Shown piece after piece: positions 35,835-46,743 of a stretch of 64,000 nt of DNA. Source of the stretch: Micropterix aruncella. Taxonomy: Eukaryota > Arthropoda > Insecta > Lepidoptera > Micropterigidae. The notes under the pieces are model-generated. The model made no database searches, was not told the DNA's origin, and was given only the letters and a program-made list of their open reading frames with translations. Position 1 is the stretch's first letter. Each line of letters begins with the position of its first letter. A program made the position numbers and the translations under genes. The DNA lies in NCBI GenBank assembly GCA_944548615.1, contig OX155973.1, positions 23,399,386 to 23,463,385 of the forward strand, read 5' to 3'.

Positions 35835-38800
35835 ACAATATACGACAGAACGAATCAACTAATTTTCCTAATCGATATCGGCGCTCAAATATCAGTACTT
35901 CCGAAACCCCCAAAAGCCAAACACCAGGAAACGCACGTCAAACTATACGCTGCCAACGGTACCCCAATCAAAACATTCGGCGAAAAAACACTCCGAGTGA
36001 ATCTTGGCCTCAGGAGACCGTACCTATGGAAATTCACCGAAGCGGACGTTTCCACACCAATCCTCGGCGCGGACTTTTTGGCATACCACCATCTTTTAGT
36101 AGACGTAAAAAATCACAAACTAATCGATGGTGAAACTTTTTTATCCACCAAGGCCCGAGCAGACAACAGCAGCGTGCCAACAATAACAACAATTTACGAA
36201 GATATTCCGTTTCCCGAGCTGTTCAGGCAATATCAAAGCGTCGTCAACCCCGCTCCATTAGAGCCAGCTCCAGTCAAGCACAACGTCGAACATTACATCG
36301 AGACAACAGGTCCACCAGTCTTCTGCAAAGCCAGACCACTCCCTCATGACAAATACGAGCGAGTAAAAAAACAAATACAACAAATGGTCGATCTAGGCAT
36401 CTGCAGACCGTCAAAATCAAGCTGGTCCTCGGCCCTGCACGTAGTTCCGAAAAAGAATGACGAGCTACGACTCTGCGGAGATTACAGAAGACTCAACTTT
36501 CAGACCTTGCCAGATCGATATCCCATAGCCAGAATCAACGATTTTTCATACATTCTGAATGGCAAGACACACTTCACGAAACTGGACCTTGTCCGAGCAT
36601 ATGAACAAATACCTATCAAAGAAGAGCATATACCCAAAACGGCTATCATAACTCCCTTCGGCTTATTCGAGTGGGTAAGAACAAGTTACGGATTGAGGAA
36701 CGCAGGTCAGACGTTCCAGCGTTTTATGGATCAAGTGCTCCAAGACGTCCCCAACACATATTGCTACATCGACGACATACTTATCGCTAGCACCTCAGAG
36801 GACCAACATCAAAAAGACTTGCAGCTCGTACTCCAGAGATTGGACAGCTACGGACTAAAAGTAAACATAGCAAAATGCGAAATAAATAAACCCGCCGTAG
36901 AATACTTGGGGTATCTGGTAAACAAAGCCGGCATAAAACCGCTCGAAGAACGCGTAAAGGTCATAACGGACCTCAAGAGGCCAGATACCATTCACGACAT
37001 GAGGAAATTCCTAGGCATGATGAATTTCTACCGAAATTGTATCCCGGCTGCAGCATCACTACAAGCTCCCCTCAACAAAACACTAATAGGAGCACGAAAA
37101 AACGACAGAAGAAAGATCAATTACACGGACGGACTCACAAAGGCTTTCGAAGACTGCAAAGAAGCGATCAAAAACGCATTTACACTAACACCGCCTAATG
37201 CCGATGCACAACTCGTATTGACAACTGATGCATCGGACACCGCGGTAGGAGGAGCACTTCAACAACAAGGCGAAACCGGTCTTCAACCCTTGGGATTTTT
37301 TTCCAGGGGCCTAACAGACACTCAAAAAAATTACGCCGCGTATGATAAAGAATTACTCGCCATATATGCCACAGTCAAACACTACCGTCACGTGATAGAG
37401 GGAAGGAATTTGGTCATCTATACCGACCACAAACCGCTGATCTACGCTCTAAAAAAGTGCGCTAACTCTAAAAACGAGACGCCACGCCGAATACGCCAGC
37501 TCGCGTATATATCAGAGTTTTGCCACGACATCCGCCACATTAAAGGCGAAGATAACACAGTGGCAGATTACCTGTCCCGCATCGAAGAAATCAGCTGCCC
37601 GGGACCGATCGACTATCAAGATCTCGCCAACGAACAGAAGGGGAACCAAGAAATAGAGGAATTTTACAACAAAAAACGATACTTGCGTAAAATCACATTC
37701 CCCGGAATCGATGAACCAATCGCATGCAATACTCAAGGCGATGTCAACAGACCGTTCCTCACGAAAAAATTCAGGAAAATAGCGTTTCAGCAACTACACA
37801 ATATCTCGCATCCCGGGATCAGAGCCTCCAAGAAGATAATAAGCCAAAGATTCTTCTGGCCCAATATGCAAAAGGACGTCGGGAATTGGGCCAAAGCGTG
37901 CCTGTCCTGCCAAAAATCCAAAGTGGCTCGACACAACCACACCCCGTTCGGAAAGTTCGAGGACACAGATAGGTTCGAACACGTCCACATAGATATTGTC
38001 GGTCCTTTAGCCACATCGCAAGGCTTCAAACACATTTTAACTATGATAGACCGAACAACGAATTGGCCTGAAGCCATACCTATCATCGATACCTCTGCCG
38101 AAATGACCGCAAAAACCTTCTACGACAGCTGGATAACAAGATTCGGCTGCCCAACCACAATAACAACGGACCGCGGTCGTAACTTCGAGTCACATTTATT
38201 CAGCAAATTAGCCAACCTGATGGGAATCAAAAAAACGCGCACGACCTCATACCACCCTCAAGCAAATGGAAAAGTTGAGAGGTTTCACAGAACCCTCAAA
38301 GCAGCGATCATGGCACGAGGCAACGAAACCAATTGGGTCGATGAACTCCCCACGGTACTTCTGGGACTTCGATCAGCAATACGGGCAGAGTCCCAGACAA
38401 GCCCATCTCTACTAACATACGGTAGAACACTCCGGCTTCCCGGCGAAATTTTCGGAAAAGCGGCTCCGCGAGAAATACCCGATACGGACTTCGCAGACAG
38501 ACTGCGAACACAAATCAAAAAACTTATTCCGGACGCACCCGCAAACAACACGCAAAACAATATATTTATCCACCCGGATTTAAAGGAAGCGACACACGCA
38601 TTCATTCGCGTCGACAAAGTAAAACGGCCATTGCAACAACCCTATGACGGTCCGTACCGAATCATAAAAAAAGCCGGCAAATTTTTCACCTTAGACATAA
38701 AAGGGAAAAAAGACACCGTATCACTAGATCGACTTAAACCTGCGTACTTTTTACCAGACGAAGCAATAACAATACCAGTGGACAACAACTCACCACCGAT

Positions 38801-38912
38801 AACGGTGACTCGCGCCGGCCGAGCTGTAAAAGCACCAGTGAGATTCAATAACAACATAGCATCATTTCGCTATATACCAAGCAGATATCAACTTTATCGC
38901 TCGCCAACATAG
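35775..38912 (+). CDS. pol: gypsy-2 Pol (protease, reverse transcriptase, RNase H, integrase)
   Basis: Pol is read by -1 frameshift from the slippery site and has about 1,045 residues with no stops. The protease motif is [13 protein letters not shown], with Ile where most gypsy proteases have Thr (DTGA). The reverse transcriptase carries [11 protein letters not shown] (near 36760). RNase H has [14 protein letters not shown] and [11 protein letters not shown] (about 37220-37440). The integrase has the HHCC zinc module ([14 protein letters not shown] to CLSCQKSK, about 37798-37922). Its catalytic Asp, Asp and Glu are in [19 protein letters not shown] and [15 protein letters not shown] module ([19 protein letters not shown]) follows near 38642. 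The frame opens at 35718, before the shift site. All catalytic residues are present, so it may be active. Confidence 0.95.
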   Translation, partial: KKLITVSSTEATTNTINKRLTIYDRTNQLIFLIDIGAQISVLPKPPKAKHQETHVKLYAANGTPIKTFGEKTLRVNLGLRRPYLWKFTEADVSTPILGADFLAYHHLLVDVKNHKLIDGETFLSTKARADNSSVPTITTIYEDIPFPELFRQYQSVVNPAPLEPAPVKHNVEHYIETTGPPVFCKARPLPHDKYERVKKQIQQMVDLGICRPSKSSWSSALHVVPKKNDELRLCGDYRRLNFQTLPDRYPIARINDFSYILNGKTHFTKLDLVRAYEQIPIKEEHIPKTAIITPFGLFEWVRTSYGLRNAGQTFQRFMDQVLQDVPNTYCYIDDILIASTSEDQHQKDLQLVLQRLDSYGLKVNIAKCEINKPAVEYLGYLVNKAGIKPLEERVKVITDLKRPDTIHDMRKFLGMMNFYRNCIPAAASLQAPLNKTLIGARKNDRRKINYTDGLTKAFEDCKEAIKNAFTLTPPNADAQLVLTTDASDTAVGGALQQQGETGLQPLGFFSRGLTDTQKNYAAYDKELLAIYATVKHYRHVIEGRNLVIYTDHKPLIYALKKCANSKNETPRRIRQLAYISEFCHDIRHIKGEDNTVADYLSRIEEISCPGPIDYQDLANEQKGNQEIEEFYNKKRYLRKITFPGIDEPIACNTQGDVNRPFLTKKFRKIAFQQLHNISHPGIRASKKIISQRFFWPNMQKDVGNWAKACLSCQKSKVARHNHTPFGKFEDTDRFEHVHIDIVGPLATSQGFKHILTMIDRTTNWPEAIPIIDTSAEMTAKTFYDSWITRFGCPTTITTDRGRNFESHLFSKLANLMGIKKTRTTSYHPQANGKVERFHRTLKAAIMARGNETNWVDELPTVLLGLRSAIRAESQTSPSLLTYGRTLRLPGEIFGKAAPREIPDTDFADRLRTQIKKLIPDAPANNTQNNIFIHPDLKEATHAFIRVDKVKRPLQQPYDGPYRIIKKAGKFFTLDIKGKKDTVSLDRLKPAYFLPDEAITIPVDNNSPPITVTRAGRAVKAPVRFNNNIASFRYIPSRYQLYRSPT

Positions 38913-39440
38913 ATACAGGACAGCATATTTATGCCAGAGTAGACATTACCAAATGATTCATACGCCGGCATATTATATAAACACATCCCTTTTACATTCA
39001 CATTGTTGCATTTTCAAATCGCGCTCAATAATTATCACGCTCCGCATTTTTAGCCGACGCAATCATTATATCATTTCCATTTACGGCTAGCAGTTAACAC
39101 GCGCACATTTTATTTATATACATTCATTCGTCATTTCACGGCCAGCGAATGTTATCACGTCAGCATGTTTACCGAGCCCATTGTTCATTGTCTTACATTC
39201 ATTTCTTTTTCCTTATTGTCAACATTTTATAACAGCGCCAGTTTTTAACACATTGTAACGAAACGTTTTCGCCACTCATAACAACATACGGTTCTCAAAC
39301 TGTCAAACACTCGCATAAAAACATACGATTCCCAAACTTTCGCGAACACAACTTCACACACACTTTTAATTGTCACACTTACACTTTTTTGCCACTTTGT
39401 CGTGAAGACCTTCCATATTGTCATACGCAAGCCCTTCACT
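38913..39440 (+). other. gypsy-2 3' untranslated region
   Basis: It is 528 bp of AT-rich sequence between pol and the polypurine tract. No envelope frame or transmembrane stretch is seen. A minus-strand frame here is a shadow. Confidence 0.8.
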
Positions 39441-39449
39441 AGGGGGGAG
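39441..39449 (+). promoter_or_regulatory. polypurine tract of gypsy-2
   Basis: 'aggggggag' lies three bases before the 3' LTR, the position expected for the plus-strand primer. Confidence 0.85.
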
Positions 39450-39452
39450 CCA

Positions 39453-40012
39453 TGTAGGAGCCTACGGCTCCACATTACCCACAACAAAAAAGTTAATTTC
39501 ACAGAATAGAAAACTGCAGACTCGCTCAAACTTACACGCGCAGCTGCAGTTAATTTCCAGCTAAATTTGGCAAATATTGCAGAGGCAAGCGACACATGCG
39601 TCGCCCCACTCGTAGCTATTGCATCACCGATCACGCTATAAAACGCAGTACATTGCATTCGATGATGATCATTCCTTTGGCAGACAGTTGCCACGTGCTA
39701 CATCATTACTTCGGCAGACAGTTACCGCGCTCTACACATCGTCCCTTTAGTGGACAGATATCTCGGCTGCACACTTCACTCCTCGACTACACACGCACCG
39801 CCACGGCTTCACCTCGCGCCCACACTACAACACAACGGCGAACACAACTCAAGGCGTTAAGAACTGGCGACTTCGACTCATTTCTCTTCGTTCTTCTGAA
39901 TAAACTCTTCTACACGGACATCTACGACTCTCATTAACGGAGCAACCTTCATGCTGAGAACCACCCTTCGCTCACAAGCAATTGGAGTCTAGTGAAGGGT
40001 GTCATTCTCACA
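39453..40012 (+). repeat. 3' LTR of gypsy-2
   Basis: It is identical to the 5' LTR across all 560 bp on visual comparison. It is followed by the TCGT duplication and the rest of array unit 3. Confidence 0.95.
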
Positions 40013-40715
40013 TCGTTATACCGGCCTGGGGTGACGGGTTCGCCCGTTGTAGTCGACACCGTCCAACTATGCAGCTTTCCGGTAGCGAACGCTTTCGTTT
40101 AGCTCGGGCCAAAAGATCAATTGTAGGTAAACTCTGATTGGTTCAACACGATTCAACACCTATTCAGTTATTTTATTTTATTTTATTAATTTACCATATA
40201 ATACGTCATATAAACACCATTTACATAATATGGTTGAGTTGGGAGAGATTGAGCACATCCTATGGTGAAAATGTTTAACCGCATTCCTAACTAGGTCAGA
40301 GACCCGTATCTAGGGATGCTGATTTTTGTTTAATTGTATCGACGAGCTGACTCTTTTGATATTATGAACTTAAGTTGCATTGCATAATACATAAGAATAT
40401 ATACATACGCATATATACACACATACATAATTATATATATACATACCTACACATATATATACATAGCATCGTGCTCGCATTCATAATCTATTTGCGGAGC
40501 CGTCCTCGCGCACCAACCTAAGTCGGTGGAGGCCCCGTCGGATAGGTGTCGACCCGTGAGTGTGACCAACCCTGAACAGAATGGGTCTTCGTGGCCACCT
40601 CAGCTAGGGCCCATTAACTCCCTCAACGGTCAACAGCGGAGAGACCGGACTATTCTTCTAAGGTTGGTCAGATTATCAACGATCCTCCTAAGTACTATTT
40701 TGTTTTATTTTTCAG

Positions 40716-40784
40716 ATATGTTGCGCGCTTGCCGTTCCACGTCTATGCGGCCCCCGTCTCGCTTTCGTCGCCGAGCTTCATAAG
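40716..40784 (+). other. exon-like cassette in unit 4
   Basis: Sequence and splice signals are the same as in unit 1. Confidence 0.45.
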
Positions 40785-41839
40785 GTCAGTACTTATTAAT
40801 TTAATTTTGAATTTTATTTTGACCTTACGGCGACTGCTCTTGAAACGACCATCGGCTACCCGATCGGACGACGACGGTGGACTGTTTTGTCCGAGTCTTC
40901 TGCGCTCACTTCACGGGAGATAGAATGACTATACGTTAAAACTTCCTGAGGTGACGGGCTCGCCTGTTGTAGTTGACGACTCTATTTGATCATTCGGCTA
41001 CCCGATACCAGGAGATAGTTTGATACCAGGAAAAAATTTAACAGTAACTGATAGCGGAGGCGCTTGGTCTGCCCGCTGAGTCAACTGCCCGGTACGTCTT
41101 CTACGCTCATCCCGCAGCTGAAAGAACGATCACATATCGTTATACCGGCCTGGGGTGACGGGTTCGCCCGTTGTAGTCGACACCGTCCAACTATGCAGCT
41201 TTCCGGTAGCGAACGCTTTCGTTTAGCTCGGGCCAAAAGATCAATTGTAGGTAAACTCTGATTGGTTCAACACGATTCAACACCTATTCAGTTATTTTAT
41301 TTTATTTTATTAATTTACCATATAATACGTCATATAAACACCATTTACATAATATGGTTGAGTTGGGAGAGATTGAGCACATCCTATGGTGAAAATGTTT
41401 AACCGCATTCCTAACTAGGTCAGAGACCCGTATCTAGGGATGCTGATTTTTGTTTAATTGTATCGACGAGCTGACTCTTTTGATATTATGAACTTAAGTT
41501 GCATTGCATAATACATAAGAATATATACATACGCATATATACACACATACATAAATATATATATACATACCTACACATATATATACATAGCATCGTGCTC
41601 GCATTCATAATCTATTTGCGGAGCCGTCCTCGCGCACCAACCTAAGTCGGTGGAGGCCCCGTCGGATAGGTGTCGACCCGTGAGTGTGACCAACCCTGAA
41701 CAGAATGGGTCTTCGTGGCCACCTCAGCTAGGGCCCATTAACTCCCTCAACGGTCAACAGCGGAGAGACCGGACTATTCTTCTAAGGTTGGTCAGATTAT
41801 CAACGATCCTCCTAAGTACTATTTTGTTTTATTTTTCAG

Positions 41840-41908
41840 ATATGTTGCGCGCTTGCCGTTCCACGTCTATGCGGCCCCCGTCTCGCTTTCGTCGCCGAGC
41901 TTCATAAG
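41840..41908 (+). other. exon-like cassette in unit 5
   Basis: Sequence and splice signals are the same as in unit 1. Confidence 0.45.
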
Positions 41909-42959
41909 GTCAGTACTTATTAATTTAATTTTGAATTTTATTTTGACCTTACGGCGACTGCTCTTGAAACGACCATCGGCTACCCGATCGGACGACGACG
42001 GTGGACTGTTTTGTCCGAGTCTTCTGCGCTCACTTCACGGGAGATAGAATGACTATACGTTAAAACTTCCTGAGGTGACGGGCTCGCCTGTTGTAGTTGA
42101 CGACTCTATTTGATCATTCGGCTACCCGATACCAGGAGATAGTTTGATACCAGGAAAAAATTTAACAGTAACTGATAGGGCGCTTGGTCTGCCCGCTGAG
42201 TCAACTGCCCGGTACGTCTTCTACGCTCATCCCGCAGCTGAAAGAACGATCACATATCGTTATACCGGCCTGGGGTGACGGGTTCGCCCGTTGTAGTCGA
42301 CACCGTCCAACTATGCAGCTTTCCGGTAGCGAACGCTTTCGTTTAGCTCGGGCCAAAAGATCAATTGTAGGTAAACTCTGATTGGTTCAACACGATTCAA
42401 CACCTATTCAGTTATTTTATTTTATTTTATTAATTTACCATATAATACGTCATATAAACACCATTTACATAATATGGTTGAGTTGGGAGAGATTGAGCAC
42501 ATCCTATGGTGAAAATGTTTAACCGCATTCCTAACTAGGTCAGAGACCCGTATCTAGGGATGCTGATTTTTGTTTAATTGTATCGACGAGCTGACTCTTT
42601 TGATATTATGAACTTAAGTTGCATTGCATAATACATAAGAATATATACATACGCATACATACACACATACATAAATATATATATACATACCTACACATAT
42701 ATATACATAGCATCGTGCTCGCATTCATAATCTATTTGCGGAGCCGTCCTCGCGCACCAACCTAAGTCGGTGGAGGCCCCGTCGGATAGGTGTCGACCCG
42801 TGAGTGTGACCAACCCTGAACAGAATGGGTCTTCGTGGCCACCTCAGCTAGGGCCCATTAACTCCCTCAACGGTCAACAGCGGAGAGACCGGACTATTCT
42901 TCTAAGGTTGGTCAGATTATCAACGATCCTCCTAAGTACTATTTTGTTTTATTTTTCAG

Positions 42960-43028
42960 ATATGTTGCGCGCTTGCCGTTCCACGTCTATGCGGCCCCCG
43001 TCTCGCTTTCGTCGCCGAGCTTCATAAG
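42960..43028 (+). other. exon-like cassette in unit 6
   Basis: Sequence and splice signals are the same as in unit 1. The unit itself carries the most private substitutions, as expected at an array edge. Confidence 0.45.
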
Positions 43029-43514
43029 GTCAGTACTTATTAATTTAATTTTGAATTTTATTTTGACCTTACGGCGACTGCTCTTGAAACGACCATCGGC
43101 TACCCGATCGGACGACGACGGTGGACTGTTTTGTCCGAGTCTTCTACGCTCACTTCACGGGAGATAGAATGACTATACGTTAAAACTTCCTGAGGTGACG
43201 GGCTCGCCTGTTGTAGTTGACGACTCTATTTGATCATTCGGATACCCGATACCAGGAGATAGTTTGATACCAGGAAAAAATTTGGCAGTAACTGATAGCG
43301 GAGGCGCTTGGTCTGCCCGCTGAGTCAACTGCCCGGTGCGTCTTCTACGCTCATCCCGCAGCTGAAAGAACGATCACATATCGTTATACCAGCCTGGGGT
43401 GACGGGTTCGCCCGTTGTAGTCGACACCGTCCAACTATGCAGCTTTCCGGTAGCGAACGCTTTCGTTTAGCTCGGGCCAAAAGATCAATTGTAGGTAAAC
43501 TCGCATCGCAGGTG

Positions 43515-43600
43515 AACAATTATTTTGACACGTCCAAGAGCAGCGGTTTTTAGCCGTCAATTGTACACGACGAAAATGTAATATAATGTATTCTTCAAAT
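43515..43600 (-). repeat. family D fragment
   Basis: 'attattttgacacgtccaag' followed by 'tagccgtcaattg' and 'cgacgaaaatgtaat' matches 3440-3520. It sits where the tandem array stops. Confidence 0.65.
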
Positions 43601-43639
43601 CTAAACTAACATAAAGATTGCTAAGATGAATAAATGAAT

Positions 43640-43703
43640 TAATGAAAATCTCTTTATTGCACAATAAAAAAAAGGTACAATGGCGGACTTATTGCTACAT
43701 TAC
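43640..43703 (-). mobile_element. LINE 3' end relic
   Basis: 'ctctttattgcacaataaaa' followed by 'aaggtacaatggcggacttat' is, read in reverse, the polyadenylation region of a LINE widespread in Lepidoptera, recognised from memory. No coding part is attached. Confidence 0.55.
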
Positions 43704-43791
43704 AATATCTTCCAGTCAACCAACACAATATCTTCCAGTCAACCAACCCAATATCTTCCAGTCAACCAACTCAATATCTTCCAGTCAACCG
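43704..43791 (+). repeat. 21-bp minisatellite, four copies
   Basis: 'aatatcttccagtcaaccaa' recurs four times with changes only in the last bases. It is part of the adjacent LINE 3' UTR that has expanded. Confidence 0.9.
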
Positions 43792-43832
43792 ACAGGTGAC
43801 TTTTTTGATCATTTTAAAGAACTGACCAAATT

Positions 43833-43906
43833 TTTTGTCGCTTGGTTGCCGAAAACTGTAAATAATCAACAAAATATAAAATACCAAGCGACAACAAAAA
43901 CTACCC
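43833..43906. repeat. short hairpin
   Basis: 'tttttgtcgcttggt' and 'accaagcgacaacaaaaa' are inverted around a 40-nt AT-rich loop. Confidence 0.75.
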
Positions 43907-44296
43907 CAGCAGTTTGAGAGTGGGACTAATCGACGCAGGATTTTTTTATGGTTCTAGTGATATATATAACTCAATATCGCCCAAATTGTCGTTTAGTAAA
44001 TTTTTCCTTTCCACCGTCGATGTATTTATTTTAACCTATTGATATTTGGACATTTAGACAACTACTTACTTAATATTTTTAGATTGAGGTACCCTATGAC
44101 ACTCGGGATGACATAACGATTCTAGTAATACCGCAGATTTTTAAATTGGTCTTAAGCGTTTAGAAGTTATGATGAAATAAAGAAACGGAAATTTGTGGTC
44201 GGGGAATTTTCGATCACTACAACAGAATTAGGTTTTTGAAATTGAATTGAAATTTAGACAGGACGTGAGAACTAATAATATTGTTTTAATTTTCAG

Positions 44297-44410
44297 ACGA
44301 CCTCTAGCGGCGGCGGGGCGAGTAGCCGGCGCGCGGCGGAGAGCGACGGGCGGCGTTTTGTTATTACTGTTTCATATAGAATAACGACGTTTCACTCGAA
44401 ATTTTGTTGA
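44297..44410 (+). other. possible terminal exon inside the insertion
   Basis: A G+C-rich block follows a good acceptor, 'tattgttttaattttcag', in otherwise AT-rich sequence. In one frame it reads TTSSGGGASSRRAAESDGRR then FVITVSYRITTFHSKFC and a stop at 44408-44410. AT-rich, UTR-like sequence follows to 'ggaataaataaac' near 45010. It could be a captured host gene end. I cannot name the gene, and there is no direct evidence of transcription. Confidence 0.35.
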
Positions 44411-45055
44411 ATTACAAGGAATTTTGATGAAACTCCATTACTCGATTATATGTATCATTATATTTCAACGATGTAACGTGTTGTGTGTTATGCACTTTTT
44501 TTTGTGATACATTACAAATTTTTATCAAATGTGGCAATTTTTAAACAAGCATGTACTATTTTGTACTGGATATTTAGTACCAATAAAAAAAAATTAAAGC
44601 ATAAGTCGCATAAAAAATAAATGATAAAATCCAATCTCTTATATTTTTCTATGTTTCTTTTGTATATAAAGAAACGAATAATTGTATACCTAATATACCA
44701 ACTGATGAAAGTTTTTATTTTAGTCGGTACAATTGTTTTGTTTATTTTTATGACATGTTTGTTTTATTTTTATCAAATGACTGTTACTGTAAAATTTTGT
44801 ACTGGAAATTTATTCTATTTTTGATATTTCTAAATGATATTTTTAATATTTAGACAATGTAATGGTTGATTTTGTATAGTTTATTGACTTTCAGATTTCT
44901 AACTTGATTTAATTTTATTTTTGCCAGATATATGATATGTTTAAAATATGAATATTATAAAAAATGTATTTATTAATTGTAAGTTCTATACCCTTACCGG
45001 GTTTTTTGGAATAAATAAACTTTGAACTTTGAACTTTGAAATAAAACAAAAATGG
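44411..45055 (+). other. AT-rich UTR-like stretch ending in (CTTTGAA)n
   Basis: No gene is seen. 'aataaataaa' near 45011 and three copies of 'ctttgaa' at 45019-45042 look like a polyadenylation site or a LINE tail. Confidence 0.5.
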
Positions 45056-45110
45056 TTTCTTGAGTTTTCTTCTAGAAAATAATAATTATTATACAAAAGT
45101 TGTTAAAAAA

Positions 45111-45682
45111 CGAATATACCGCGTGAAGTTTGTAGCACCCGACGTTTCGGCGATGTTGCAGCGGCCGCTGTCCAGTCTACTCGGGACAACGGCGGCTGCA
45201 ACGTCGCCGAAACGTCGGGTGCTACAAACTTCACGCGGTAAATTCGTTTTTTAACCACTTTGTATAATGCCTTTGCCATTATTATGAAATCAAAAACTTA
45301 ACGCGTTTGTTTGACATTATAAATAGCTTTATAAACGAATTTACCGCGTGATGTTTGTAGCACCCGACGTTTCGGCGATGTTGCAGCGGCCGCTGTCCAG
45401 TCTACCCTGGACAACGGCGGCTGCAACGTCGCCGAAACGTCGGGTGCTACAAAGTTCACGCGGTAAATTCGTTTATAAAGCTATTTATAATGTCAAACAA
45501 CCGCGATAATCTTTGATTTCATAATAATTGCAAAGGCATGATACAAATGTGGTTAAAAAACGAATTTACCACGTAAAGTTTGGACACCAACGTTTCGGCG
45601 ACGTTGCAGCCGCCGCTGTCCAGTCTACCCTGGGCAACGTCGCCGAAACGTCGGGTGCTACACACTTCACGCGGTAAATTCG
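45111..45682. repeat. three consecutive hairpins of the family G palindromic repeat
   Basis: Hairpins lie at 45111-45246, about 45308-45500 (core 45336-45471) and 45561-45682. Each has an arm running 'accgcgtgaagtttgtagca' then 'cccgacgtttcggcga', its complement on the other side, and a small loop around 'gtccagtctac'. In the second, pairing extends outward through 'gacattataaatagctttat'. Partial copies lie at 58217-58325, 59507-59610 and 61268-61395. This type of repeat is common in moth and butterfly introns, from memory. Confidence 0.9.
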
Positions 45683-45742
45683 TTTATAAAGCTATAATGT
45701 GAAGCAACCGCGATAGTCTGATTTCATAATAATTGCAAAGGC

Positions 45743-46135
45743 ATACAAAAGTGGTTAGAAGTTTTTCGAATGTATTGAAAACTTGACGCTTATTAGATGT
45801 CCAATAACTAATTATTATACTCCAGTCACATTTCATAGAAGAAACTAGAAAATCACACTCCGAATTTGCCTAAACAAATGAGATCACACCGCGGCGATAT
45901 TGCATAGACAGGCGCGCTGCCTAATTTTATCGATATTCGCGAAATCGCGGGGTGCGCATACCTATTTGTTTACGTAATTAGTATAGAAGAATTACCATAT
46001 TTTGAGTGTGATTTCCTATAGTTTTTCTATGAAATGTGACTCTTTAGAGTATAATAATTAGTTATTAGACATATAATAAGCACATAATAACACAATATAT
46101 TTGAAAAACTTTATCCACTTTTGTATTATGACCTG
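45743..46135. repeat. MITE with long inverted arms
   Basis: The inner arms at 45788-45861 and about 46011-46081 match over about 70 bp ('taactaattattatactc', 'tcacatttcatagaa', 'aaatcacactc'). Weaker pairing continues outward to 'catacaaaagtgg' at 45743 and its complement near 46130. The centre is G+C-richer with 'tcgatattcgcgaaatcgcg'. It is non-coding. Confidence 0.85.
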
Positions 46136-46743
46136 TCAAAGTTAATGCCAAATTTTCGTCACCGACTCGCAAAAGTTTGGATTTTTCTGTAATATCAGAC
46201 AAAGCTGAAAGAACTGGTATGATTTTATAAGAAGTGTAGTGTAGTGGAAAAGTTATTATGAAAGAATTTCATATAAATAAAGTCCCTAAGTAGTCAGAAA
46301 TACAAAATTTAAAAAAAAAATTTTTACGAGGAGACATCAAATTTTTCTTGGTTATTATGACTGAAAAACTAAATATTTTTGTATGCAAAGAAGTAAAACA
46401 AAATAATGGTTTTGGTAAAGCATTTAATAAAGAACATAACTGTAAATACAATTTCCGCATAGACTTTCGTATTTTGTGATAAAAACATCGAAATGATAAA
46501 TAGGCGAGTTTTTTCACTTCGCCAAATTTGTAATTTGTCACCATTATTATCTTAATTGATTTACGAGATAAGGTTATAATGTTTTATATGTCAAATTTCA
46601 ATGCGATCATTCTACAGTTCTTCTTTTTATGATCCGTGTAGTGGTTTACAAGTTATGGTCGTTTTTATCAAGGTCGACGATTTTGCGCGCGAAAAGGTCG
46701 CGCGCGAATGGGACGGCTGAATTTTATTCCGCGAGGAGAGGGG
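46136..46743 (+). other. right internal region of the insertion
   Basis: No gene is seen. A frame on the minus strand (46544-46269) is low complexity. From 46541 onward, the sequence 'cattattatcttaattg' to 'gtggtttacaagttatgg' matches the MITE at 55917-56146 in reverse. The last 60 bp hold 'gcgcgcgaaaaggtcgcgcg' and the end 'gaggagagggg'. Confidence 0.6.

Larger units (their letters stand above)
34234..40012 (+). mobile_element. gypsy-2: intact Ty3/gypsy LTR retrotransposon
   Basis: This complete 5,779-bp element is inserted in array unit 3. Its two 560-bp LTRs (34234-34793 and 39453-40012) are identical by direct reading. The target duplication is TCGT (34230-34233 and 40013-40016). It has a primer site, gag, a -1 frameshift signal with pseudoknot, pol with all domains and a GPY/F module, and a polypurine tract. 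No envelope gene is present. Identical LTRs mean a very recent insertion, the youngest event in this nested stack. Confidence 0.96.
31375..43500 (+). repeat. tandem array of about 1.12-kb units
   Basis: Six units are seen: U1 31375-32498 (1124 bp), U2 32499-33622 (1124), U3 33623-34233 plus 40017-40525 (1120, split by gypsy-2), U4 40526-41649 (1124), U5 41650-42769 (1120), and U6 42770-43500 (partial). Units look about 99% identical. U3 and U5 share the same 4-bp deletion ('gatagggcgc' against 'gatagcggaggcgc'), so a two-unit higher-order period is likely. Each unit joins an inverted family A head, a 69-nt exon-like cassette with splice signals, family A body and tail modules, and an 'atacatacgcatatatac'-type simple repeat. 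Short frames of 64-85 codons recur in every unit only because the units are copies. Confidence 0.93.
30243..46743 (+). mobile_element. 16.5-kb TTAA-flanked piggyBac-like insertion
   Basis: The insertion is flanked by TTAA at 30239-30242 and 46744-46747, and the gypsy-1 integrase frame is continuous across it once the insertion and one TTAA are discounted. Its ends are 'ccct' on the left and 'gagggg' on the right, the CC...GG polarity of piggyBac elements. Both ends resemble those of the 230-bp MITE at 55917-56146: the left 'cccttcaaatga' is like 'cccttcctatgt', and the right end in reverse is like 'cccctcctatgg'. The subterminal right sequence also matches the MITE. I find no piggyBac transposase inside, so it is non-autonomous or has lost it. 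It contains a tandem array with exon-like cassettes, gypsy-2, hairpin repeats and a possible terminal exon. Confidence 0.75.

Noticed and set aside
31405..43553. Recurring 64-85-codon frames in each tandem unit
   Set aside because: They repeat only because the units do. They overlap each other in different frames and cover repeat modules. Only the splice-flanked 69-nt cassette was kept, at low confidence.
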